DNA of 64,000 nucleotides. It comes from Caenorhabditis remanei (Eukaryota > Nematoda > Chromadorea > Rhabditida > Rhabditidae). Of this stretch, positions 20,145-30,123 are shown piece by piece. Numbering within the stretch: position 1 is the first letter of the stretch; each line of letters opens with the position of its first letter. Position numbers and translations under genes: made by a program. The stretch is from positions 4,526,001-4,590,000 of the forward strand of contig NC_071328.1 of NCBI RefSeq assembly GCF_010183535.1. Reading direction: 5' to 3'. The notes below the pieces were generated by a model, which searched no databases, had not been told where the DNA came from, and was given only the letters and a program-made list of their open reading frames with translations.

Positions 20145-21073
20145 CAGGGTGGCTAATAAGTATACTACGCTCTTAATTCTTGGATATTCGGCGGGAAAAC
20201 GCTTGAATCAGCAAAAAACCGTTATTAACAGTTGGAATGTTCTAACTAGATTCAGTTTACAAAAGGAATTCGAAGTTGGATACTTTGGCTTTGATACAGG
20301 CCTTCAGACGTAAGACTCCAAAATCGCCTGTGCGCCGCAGGTAGTCGACGTTGACTTCGTCCCATATCTTCTGAAAGAAGGTCTTGAGAACAACGGCCAT
20401 GTTGTAGAAGATTCTTGAGATCTTGCTCTTCAAATATTCCCATACGATGAAATCCATCAGAATGAGATCCGCCGACGATCCAGGCCTAAAGTCGTTGTTC
20501 CAGTAGCCAGGAAAATGAGAGAAATGATGCATTTTGTTGATTTGGAACTGTGGGACGTAGCTCAATCTTGTTGAAAGATGAAAAAGAGTCTAGTAGAGTG
20601 TTGAGCTGTGCAAAGGAACACAACATCCTTCAAAACCAAGTTTTGGAAGACCCCGAGTTGATTTTCGCATTTCTTTTAATGAAAACTAACGAAGTTCTAC
20701 CGTAAGATGTCACCACGGCCCATACCATCACAGTTTTAGAAAAAAGGTGGTCATGGACCTGGTGACGTCAAGGAGACCTACTATCTATCACCTCTTGATA
20801 ACAAAAGTTTTTGCTTTTGACGGTTGAAAAAAGGTTCAATAGTAAAAATCTTATCATAAGTCCAGATCACGCCCGAGACGCGGCGCACAGGCTATTTCGG
20901 CGTCTTACGGCAGACGGCCTGTATCAAAGGCAAAGTATCAAACTTCGAATTCCTATTGTAAACTGAATCTAATTAGAACATTTCAACTATTGATAACGTT
21001 GTTTTGTGGATTCAAGCGTTTTCCCGGCGAATATCCAAGAATTAAGAGCGTCGTATACTTATTAGCCACCCTG
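20145..21073 (-). mobile_element. Rearranged Tc1/mariner element with long terminal inverted repeats
   Basis: The ends CAGGGTGGCTAATAAGTATAC and its reverse complement are flanked by TA on both sides (20143-20144 and 21074-21075), the target duplication of Tc1/mariner transposons. Similarity of the two arms runs about 190 bp inwards (CGGCGGGAAAACGCTTGAATC, GATACAGGCC). On the minus strand the arm encodes a transposase C-terminus (MDFIVWEYLKSKI, KIWDEVNVDYLRR). A decayed QQD...H motif is visible near 20570. The rest of transposase is missing and the right end seems to be a second inverted copy of the left end. Confidence 0.8.
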
Positions 21074-21075
21074 TA

Positions 21076-22390
21076 GTTTATCCCAGAAGAGCTTGGTTTT
21101 AGCGCGGGTTTAGTGTAATCAATCAACGTGGAAAATGTTTTCTTGTTGGTTGAAAATATTGATTTTTTTCCTTTGAGACTCGAACAACATCAGCCCTCAT
21201 AGTAAGGCAAGCCACAAAAATTATCATTCTGTTTCAATTGCCCTGCACGCCAACCAGGTGTTATCAAAAGGTGTTATCAAAGAAGTTCCGACAATATGTC
21301 GACTCGTGAGGGTTTGATTTGATCTTCAGTATACACTATTGTTTTTTTCTAATCAATAAACAAATTAAATTAAACACGGCTCTGAAGCATACAAATCGCT
21401 CAAAGCATAAAAAGTTATCAGATATTAACTGTAAATCAGTGTGCTCAAAAAAAACAGAAGGTGAATGAGGAGCAACCGCACGCGAAAGGATGACTGTGAG
21501 ACAAGACTATCGATTCTATGAGATGAGACCATATGCGTTGCGGTTCGGCGTTGCGTGTTTGCGTTACTGGACCGTGTTGCGGAGTTCTGGGAAACGGCAA
21601 ACAGTAAGAAATTGAACGTGGCAACGGTGTCATGTCCACTCCTGGTAAGTAAACGAACGATAAGACAATAAATCAATAAAAACACAGGTTTTCTCAAGAT
21701 TACCAATTCATTTAGTAAAACTCCATAAATTATCAATGTGATAATTGATACAAAACTATGAGAGATAAAGAATTAGTCAAAAAGCTACCCTAGGCTAATA
21801 GACACAAAAAGACACTAAACAGTAAAGAAAATGATGGTAAAAAAACCCAGAAAACAAAAAAGGGTGAAACTTGACCGAAGCGGAGAAAACCCTAGGCTCA
21901 AGAACGATGAGAAAATCCCTTTTTTCCTTCACTCACTTTAACGTGTTCGCGCAGGAGAAATGATACAGTGCGCTAGAGCGCATCTGTATAGAGCGCGGGA
22001 GTTACAAAGACAAGTCTTCACTTGTTCATACTTGCAAAACCGGGTCGACACGGGCCAGCGCGCAAATCGCAGCAAACTCAATATTATGAGCTGACAAATA
22101 TGCCGAAATTCATCCGGTCCGTAGTAGGTCACGTACCTTAGGGGTGCGGAGACCGGCCTCGAATGAGCTTGCGCTCGGCCTTATATACTGGTGCGGGGGT
22201 GGGAGACATTGGCCCCCAGTCCCCCTGACCTCAGCCATCGGTAACGGATCCGTACGCGAATCCGTATACCATCCGCGTGCTAGACAATTGCTTTTTCGCG
22301 CAAAAGTACATAGCCGTATTCTATCCGTTCGCGATTTTTGGAAACGGACCGTACGCGACTGGCCAGTCGTGAAAATAGCCGTAACGGATC
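21076..22390. other. Non-coding region with clustered ATCCGTWWCGG-like words
   Basis: No convincing gene. From 22235 to 22430 near-palindromic words of the type GTAACGGATCCGTACGCG and ATCCGTATACGG recur at least six times. At 22143-22210 lies the repeat shared with 4365-4430. The stretch from 21430 to 22140 is unrecognised. It could be the LTR or untranslated part of the decayed gag region that follows on the minus strand. Confidence 0.4.
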
Positions 22391-22392
22391 AG

Positions 22393-24252
22393 TTACGGAT
22401 CAGAAACCTGGCTCATCCGTATACGGTTGAAGCGCACTTTACCTGTGTGGCTCTTTGACATGTGTCCTAACTTGCCACAATAGTGACACTTTTCTGTAAG
22501 AGTAAGGAAGATTTCACTTCGACTTACCTGGGAGTCGTTCCCAGTACTACGACCTTTGTAGTCGTCGTTTAGTCTTGGATTCTTGAACGATTGTCCCGAC
22601 AATCACCGTTCGTGATCCGTCGCCATATCTGGCATGCTTAGCCTTCAAGGACGGTGTTCCAGGCCTGATCCGGTGTTGATCGTGCCTCCCGTATGGCCAG
22701 GGTTTTGATTACCTGGTTCAATCTTTTCATGAACCGTTCCATTGTGACTTCGTTCTGGTACTCGGGATCCTTCCGATACTCGTGGTACGACTGCATCATC
22801 AGCTTGAGAGACATGTGGAAGAGGGAATCGGTGGATGGTTCACCTGGCGGCTGCTTGCTTGATCGTAGGTGTCTTGCTCCGCTCGTTGAGCTGTCTGAAG
22901 TTGAGAAATAATCATCAGGAAGCGTCCTGTCGTATCGCTTCGAGAAGTCCTCAATCTGTTCATCTCTTACATTGATTGCATCGCGAAGAGCTTTCACTTT
23001 GTCATCTCGAGCCCGGTTGGATCGTTGTTCGATGATTCCGTCCTCGCGATCTTTCCGCTTTTGACGGCACTCTCGAACGTAGTGTCCTGTTTCAGGCAGT
23101 AATAACACTCTCTCTGAGGCGACTTGTTTCCACCTCTGTTGCTTTTTTGTCTTCTGATGCTCCGAGAGACGTCGCGTTGCCTGCCCCGATCCTGGTAGTC
23201 GACGACCCTGTTTGTCAGAAAGGCTATCAGCTCTGCCGGAAGTTGGGCGTTTGGGGCTGGTTGGTATGTCCGTGTTATGCATCCTTCAACTGCTTGAGCA
23301 TGACTGGGTGCTTCTTTAGGTGACTTGCTTGCTTGAACGCAATAGAGCCTTGCTTCTTTGCCTGTGGTTGGTGTCCACGAGCATCTCGTTCATTCCTTGG
23401 ACGATGTCTTCAAATGTTGCATCCGGGTTTTCCTTCAGAATGTTCTCTGCTTGGTTTCTTGTTTCATAGTTAAGCACGGTAGGGAATGTCCTATTGACCT
23501 CTTCTTGTGCCTCGTCTTCAATCTCCAAGTCTTGTAACAGCTCATTGCTTTTTTTAATTGGTACTCTGTCCACATCCAAACCCACATCTTTTTCGAAAAC
23601 ATCAGAAGCAACACACTGCCCTTCCCATCTTCGTTTCCACTTCGTGATGAATCAGTTTCTTTTCTGATTCCTTATCACTTGAACATTTTGTATCAACCTT
23701 CATCCCGAACTTCTGATCTTCAACTGTCGACTAAATTTCCGGAGCCACTCGAACTTCTTGTATCAGAGAGTTCCTTGTCGGACGCTTCAAGGCTATATGC
23801 CCTTGCTTATCGCATCTGAAACAAGCAATAGTTCAATTAATTTTCACTTTTGATGTATTTAACCCAGGCACTCTCGAACAAGTATGTGCATAACACCCAG
23901 TCACACTACATTATCTGTTTTTGTGCAATCCCAACACACTACTCGATGAATCATTACCAGAATAAGAACTGTGGACTAAATTCTTTCAACATTCCGGACT
24001 TTTCTTATTGTACATATAACTTTTCGGCTCTTGATGATGTTGATCAGTCTTCTGCGCACTTTGATTATTTAAATCAGTGTTTGTGCCGAAGTTTTGTTGT
24101 AAACTTTTGTTGGTTGATGTGTGAATTACTATTCGATTAACTGAAGTATATTTGTTGAATCTTGAAGACTGTTGTGGGACGTATGCATTGTTCTGTGTAG
24201 AACCTGCGCGTTGCATGTTTTTAGAAAAGTGATCCGACTGCTGTCGGTTCAT
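22393..24252 (-). pseudogene. Decayed gag-like region with several zinc knuckles
   Basis: Minus-strand fragments in changing frames read, from right to left: a Gln/Asn-rich piece (23986-24252), CFRCDKQGH near 23800, an acidic Gag-like helix piece ending NEMLVDTNH (23316-23585), an Arg/Lys-rich piece with GHYVREC whose first Cys pair lies in another frame (22638-23282), and CHYCGKLGH (22393-22602). Repeated CxxCxxxGH motifs indicate a retroelement nucleocapsid. Frames change at least four times and no pol is seen. It is a relic, either of an LTR element or of a domesticated gag-like gene. Confidence 0.55.
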
Positions 24253-24987
24253 TTCCAGCTCTCTTTGCGCCGCTTTCCTTTTCCCACTTCTCCATTCTTC
24301 ATCAAGTATTGTTGCTTCTGCTCACTATTTTTTTGTTTCGGAAATTTGGTATCGGAAACATGCTGTCCCTACTCGTAACTCTAGACCCCAAGAACGGTGT
24401 TTTGGGGAAGAATGAGAAAAACTGCGATTTCAATTTTCAAGTCCTTCCAGTAAATTATTTTTGATGTTTCAAAATAATGGTTTTTTTTTGAAGTTTTTCA
24501 TTCAATCATGCCATTTTTATTCAGTTCCGGTACAATTTTCGATCATACCACAAAAAAATTTTCGAAAAAATTGAATTTTTTGTTTTCTGAAAATTTTCTC
24601 CCGAATCGAATCATTCCGACTGAAATGTTGAGGATAGCATTATAAAATCAGGAGAATATAACTGAAATATTTCTTAGGTTCGTAAAAAACTTGATTCCCA
24701 CTGTCGGGTCACCTGCTACTTACGCGTTCATGGTGAAATTCAGCGAAATTTTCAACTTGGGAAGTTAGTGCAACGGTACTTCATACTTGCAACGATGAAT
24801 ATGACAGGAATAGTGGGAAAACTGCAAAATTTGATAGATTCAGCAAGATTACCAAAAAAAAAACTTGAAAAGTTTTTTCCTGATATCCATAAAAAGGTCA
24901 GACCATTGAACATTTATGAGTCCTAATTTTTTATTTTTTGGTCATTTATTTTTTGGTCATTTTTTGGGTCATTTCATTCTTTTCAGC
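24253..24987. other. Intergenic, no gene recognised
   Basis: Mostly AT-rich, with direct repeats of TTATTTTTTGGTCATTT near 24927-24970 just before the F-box relic. No coding signal. Confidence 0.4.
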
Positions 24988-25803
24988 ATGCCCACCAGAG
25001 ATGGACCACTCATGGTACAATGCGATCCATTTCAAAAAGAAACCCTGCTTCCCTCAATCCACAATTATTTCCTCGACTTATTCGGTTCATCCATCAAATA
25101 TGAGTTGATTGTGAACAAGCTGACATCCAAATTATCGAAAATGAGGAATATTACCAGTACAGATTTAATGTATAGCGGTGAAATAGGAACAACAGAATTC
25201 CAAGATTTTCTTACTGTCTCTCCTAATCAAGATTTCATCAGACTTCTGTCATTTGAGAATCCTTCGCTTGGAAAAAACTAGGAATTCACTAAGACGAAAG
25301 TTTTGAATATTGGATATACGTGGTGCTCGGCAGATGCCATTTTATCCAACTTCGAAGGAAGGCAGTTGTTTATTGAGAATGGAATTATAAGCGATACTGC
25401 TGTCATCCAGTTTCTGAACAAGTGGAGATAGAATGAAAGATATCAGAATTTGGAGTATTTGAGCATTTCTCTTAGAACTCATCGTTGTCAGCTCAATTCA
25501 AATCTTATCATGAATAGTATTCCAATTAATCGATTAGATAAATCTGACGAGTTGCCAGTTTACACATTTGATAAAAGGTAAGCCGACAATTCATTTCAAT
25601 TCATAAATTCCGTATTTTTCAGAGGAACCTATTTCGAACATACTTGGCGAATTCATAAGTTCAGCAGTCCAAATTACATTGTTCGAGAAACTGATCAACA
25701 CGTGTCATCCATTATGGTTACGGAGAATAATATCACTTTTGCCGCGTGGAATATGACTGAAAGGGAGTTTTTGGCGAAACATTCCTTCAAGAAATCCTAT
25801 TGA
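24988..25803 (+). pseudogene. F-box/FBA_2 paralogue with nonsense codons and no F-box exon
   Basis: After TCTTTTCAG the frame begins at MPTRDGPLM and aligns along its length with exons 2 and 3 of the gene at 866-2073: SIHNYFLDLFGSSIKYEL, ILSNFEGRQLFI, and a final exon after the donor at about 25578 with IVRETDQHV. Stops interrupt it at 25279-25281 and 25429-25431. The second is a one-base change (TCG to TAG) relative to the intact paralogue. The F-box exon is missing upstream. Confidence 0.85.
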
Positions 25804-26516
25804 AAACATACGTCAATTGCTGTTATTTATTTTTAATATGCATGATTAAGAAAACAACATTCTGAAATTTATATTGTTTCGATAACTCTGTTCCAAACAC
25901 TGCTGTTTAATACATTTTATTCTATCAAGCTTTATTGAGTATTTGTTCTGAACTTCCATTTGAAATTCCATCAACTTATTTTCACTCCTGAAGAAATCCC
26001 AGAATCCACGAAAAATGGTTTCTTTGTAATGCGAGATTTAACTACATTTTAAAATAAATACTCATCAGTTCTCTTGAATTTCTCCCATGGATCCATTGGA
26101 ACGCGGATCGAATCTGTGAGTATGTCATATGGATCTTTTATGGATCCATTTAGGACCCACGCGCGATCCGTAGTTTCTTTGATTCGATTGGGTGTCTGTA
26201 TTGTGTTCTTTCTATTGTTTTTCAACTTCTAAAGCAATAACTAGTGCAACAAATACGTTCAGCAAACGAGACTCCGCCCACTTTCTTCAATAGACTTTTT
26301 TCAATTGGTGCGTGTAATGGAATTTTTCTAAAGAAATTAGAAGTTTTCATCAGACTGTGTATCGTACTGTATCGATGGAGCATATTCGCTTTAGTGAGAC
26401 GAAACACCATGTGTCTGACAGATTAGATTGTCGTCGGAATGGAAGACCCTCTCAATACACTGCGCACAGTACTTTGAGAGGGCCTCTTCAGGAGGCCGTG
26501 GACGTGTGACGACGAG
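25804..26516. other. Intergenic with GGATCC-rich patch
   Basis: No gene. From 26088 to 26175 the words ATGGATCC, GCGGATCG and GCGCGATCC recur. From 26425 the sequence becomes the shared F-box upstream region (CGGAATGGAAG, then GAGGACACACAAGAC). Confidence 0.4.
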
Positions 26517-26726
26517 ATGAGGACACACAAGACTCACTACATCTCCTCGTGCAGATCATTGATTTTTTTGAATCTCTCCCCTTTTCTACCTCTCTTCCTC
26601 TATTATATTCTTTATTATTTCAGAATGAAAACTATGAAACTTTCTAGTTTTCCCTTGGTGGTCCAAACTGAAATATTCTCAAGTATGGAACTAATCGATA
26701 TTCTTTTTCTGTCGTTTTATCTTTAA
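26517..26726 (+). pseudogene. F-box 5' fragment
   Basis: The upstream region and start context (TTTCAGAATGAAAACTATG) are shared with 2920-3040. From the ATG at 26625 it encodes the first half of an F-box (KLSSFPLVVQTEIFSSMEL) and then stops at 26724-26726, after which homology ends. It shows the intact junction that the LINE interrupts at 3041. Confidence 0.7.
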
Positions 26727-27252
26727 AGAGACAGGATGCCCCAAACTCTTGCTAGCGCGTGCGCCTTTATAATAGGTTTCACGGTTCAGAACAATTCTGC
26801 TCTATTTCTGACAAATGATCATAGATATGTTCAGATGGATAGGACTTCTGATTCCAGGTCCTTGAAATTTTCTGTTCGTCCCTTTGCTCTTCTCAGTCTC
26901 CTCTAGATCCTCCATTCACTATTCCCCTATTCAAATCCTCCCATGCAGGGATCTACCCTCTGCTAATAGCACCAATTAACACCTCTTTTATGTTTGGATT
27001 TGTCAGATTGATTTGTATGTAGATGCCATTAATCACATCTTGTCACTCTCTTTCTTTCGAGAACATTCTGAGCAGAAGATCGTAATGTTCTCTTGCCCAG
27101 TACCTTGTGGCCTTACCTTACGGCATTCCTGTGCACACATAGCACACAGTCATTCCTCATTCATTCCTCATTCATTCAGGTCTTCTACCTCCCGTCTTAT
27201 TGATTTTCCCTCTCATTTTCTTGTCGACTCAACCTCATAGCTATTTTTAGGA
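26727..27252. other. Upstream region of the membrane-protein gene
   Basis: No coding signal. A short tandem repeat (CATTCCTCATT, two to three units) lies near 27153-27176. A TATTTTTAG acceptor immediately before the ATG at 27253 could receive a spliced leader or a 5' UTR exon. Confidence 0.45.
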
Positions 27253-28431
27253 ATGTCGGATTCCAACTCTGAAAACGAGGCATCCTTCGATTTTCTCAGC
27301 GATTCGGACCACTCGGATGGGTCTGATGTGGAGCAACAAGAGCCAGAAAAGATGGAAAATGTGGTAGAGTCTTCTGGAGAAGATGAGGTATCTGACGACG
27401 ACGTGGACTCTACTGGAGAAGATGAGGAAACATCGGAGAGTGAAGAAGACGACTATTATGAAAGCGACTCATTTGAAGATGACGAAGAATCGTCTGACGA
27501 CGAAGAAGAAACTCCACAGAATGCGGACGTTAAAACTCTTCTACAAGCTTCTGAGGAAGCCGCGTTGAAGCTATTAGACGAGAAGTATCTGACCAATAGG
27601 GAATCTCTCCGAGCTTTCGAATCCGTCGAACGAAACACAGATCAAGAAGCCAAGAAAAAGATTGAGGAATCTTATCGGCTGAGCTTACAGGAGTATGCAG
27701 AGCTGAGAGCTCAACAATCACTGACCGCGGAGCCACCAGTGACTCCACAAGCCGTGAATCAGAGATCAGGTTCTGGGCAACAAGCTCCATATGATGTGGA
27801 ACGTGCAATAGCTGCAGTAGCAGATATATTGCAACATATTTCCAAGACTCCGGAGCACAACCAACGCAGGAGAGATGCTCGAACTCCAGCACGTGATGCC
27901 AACGCCATGGGCCAAGACTGGGCAATAATAGGTGCTGTCGTCGTCATGGCTCTTCTCTGTCCCTTTATAACTTGGTATTCGATGGTAAGTTGTTATCAAG
28001 TCTAGAAAGAATAATATGCATTTGAAAATTTTCAGGAACAAATATACTCCGCAATGCCAGAAAAAGATCTGAGAAACTTCAAGTGTGTCGAAGATCTACC
28101 AGAACATCTGATGACCAAATGGACCCCCGACTTTTCCAAATACCAAGGAGTTGAAGCCTTTGCTCGTGAAATTGGAAACCAAGACGATGCCAAATACCTC
28201 TACGAAATGCATCCAGTTCTCACAAATATGAAAGAAAATCAGGCGGACTTGCAGTTTTACATAAAAAGTGAAAACATGACCGACAAACCAATTCGTTTAA
28301 CCGGCCCATGTGTCTACAAAAATAGACATTTCACGGTTTTCTTGAAAGATGGATTTTTGCATGTGAATGGGGAGTATCAAGCCAACGGGGAAATGAAGAA
28401 TGCCACGTTTGTCTACAGTGTCTCGGAGTAA
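27253..28431 (+). CDS. Type II single-pass membrane protein with acidic N-terminus
   Basis: Two exons, 27253-27984 and 28036-28431, join in phase (375 residues). Residues 1-95 are extremely Asp/Glu/Ser-rich, and 95-150 are helical and charged. Residues 224-243 form one hydrophobic helix (WAIIGAVVVMALLCPF). The remaining 130 residues carry N-glycosylation sequons (NMT, NAT) and few Cys. There is no signal peptide, so a cytosolic acidic tail and luminal C-terminus are expected. An AATAAA lies at about 28571. I do not recognise the family. The length and clean splice sites support a real gene. Confidence 0.75.
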
Positions 28432-29480
28432 CTTCTTCTTGTTAATTTTTCTATTTTTTTCGTTTTGATCTTTAATATCCACCTTCCACAATTTTCATTA
28501 ATGTTCTCAACTCTTTTGTTTCTATCTCCCATTTTCAGTTCAACTTGTTTTGTTTTTTTCTTTTTTAATCAATAAAAGTGTGATTCTTTTGTTATTCTTG
28601 TGAATCAAATGGTTGTTTGATGGTATGTACAGTACTCAACCATACAGAATGTCGCACTCGCAGATTTCAGTTAAAAATTTTGTAATTGATAACTTTTTTG
28701 TACGAAGCCATCCTAAGAAGTTATCATTCGGCAAATAAATTTTTCGCTATCTTTGTTTTTATTGCTAGAATGTGAAATGTATTGTGATGGACTGCAACTT
28801 TTCAGGTAGAGTTTGTATCAAAGAGTTGTCAACAACAAACATGAAGCTCTACTTTTGATCTACACAGTCCATACGTTTCAAAAATCTCACCTTTCAGCAT
28901 TGAAAAGGAACAGTGATTGTGAAATTACTTCGCCAATTGATAACTTCTCAGGATAACCCTGTACAAAAAGAAGTCAATTACAAAATTAAGATCTACTTTT
29001 GATCTACAGACTCCATTAAAACTTGGAATTGTGAGATAATCAATAAGGACGTGGCACACTTTCAAAGCTGACCGTTTTCAGCTGTTTTCCAATAGAAGTG
29101 AAGGGGATTCTAGCAAAAGGAGGCATGATTTCTTATTCGGAATTCAAAATTCCTAGAATTTCAAGGAATTCTATTAATCCGGGATTCTGGAACTTCCATT
29201 CTAAAAACTAGAAATCGAAATCCAACATACGGAATCCGGGATCTGGAACAATTTTGACTTTGCCGATCTTATTGTTTCCAAACTTGACGTTTCGAAACCG
29301 AGACGTTTCGAAACCAGAGTTGTGAGGAATTCCGACTTCCGACCTCCTGGCTTTTTTCACTTCCGACTTCCGACTTCCGTTTTGAAAATTTCATTTCCGA
29401 ATTCCGTCATTCCATAACTGTGAAAGTTAAGAAGAATAAGTTTTGCAGAAATAAATGGAAAAATGGTCTATTGTCGCGAC
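28432..29480. other. Intergenic with a foldback repeat (about 28680-28985)
   Basis: GTAATTGATAACTTTTTTGTAC...TCCTAAGAAGTTATCA (28681-28730) faces its inverse TTGATAACTTCTCAGGAT...GTACAAAAAGAAGTCAATTAC (28937-28983), indicating a small inverted-repeat element. Tandem TTCCGACTTCCGAC words occur near 29330-29400. No gene. Confidence 0.5.
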
Positions 29481-29592
29481 AAAAAAGTTCCGACATTTTT
29501 TACCGACGCGTGTTTGCGGACATAGTGCTAAATTATTAAATTTTGCATTGAGTCCGCAAACACGCGTCGGTAAAAAATGTCGGAACTTTTTT
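29481..29592. repeat. Perfect 41-bp inverted repeat (hairpin or MITE)
   Basis: The arm at 29481-29521 (starts AAAAAAGTTCCGACATTT, ends GTTTGCGGAC) is exactly complementary to 29552-29592. The spacer is about 30 bp. The absence of mismatches suggests recent origin or ongoing gene conversion. Confidence 0.8.
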
Positions 29593-30123
29593 ATTTCGAT
29601 AATAAAAGGATAGAAAAAAGGTTTTCTTCAGCGAAAAACTAATTTTCCACTGATTTTCCAGAATTTTATGATTTTTCTCTTGGAGTTTTGAATATTTGCA
29701 GAAAAAACCACTTCCTAATTCCGACTTCCGACTTCCGGATTCCGTTTTAGAAAAAATCACTTCCGCAAAACTCTGTTCGAAACCAGACGTTTCAAAAACA
29801 CGACATTACAACACTCAACTTGAAAAAATCACTGAAAAATTACTCATGACCGTAATAGAAAATTAGAAATGTCAAAGTTGCAAGATTACTCGGTTTCGAA
29901 ACTTTTTCATGTATCTCATTTTGTTCATCTCATCTCTACAAAAAATCCATTCCCACGTGGTCACCTCCCCCCTCCATATTCCATTTCCCATGACCACCGT
30001 AACCCAGCCTCATTCTCTTCATATCCCCTCTTTCCTATCTCCCCCAACTCCTCATTCATTGCTTATCAATATCCGAGAAAATATCAAATTTTGTGCTCCG
30101 CGATCATTTCACTGGGAATAATC
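29593..30123. other. Upstream region of the kinase gene
   Basis: It contains more TTCCGACTTCCG words near 29720-29750 and the first GTTTCGAAAC-like words. No separate gene is evident. The frame open from 29869 is in phase with the SH2 exon but its first 85 codons look compositional. Confidence 0.4.
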
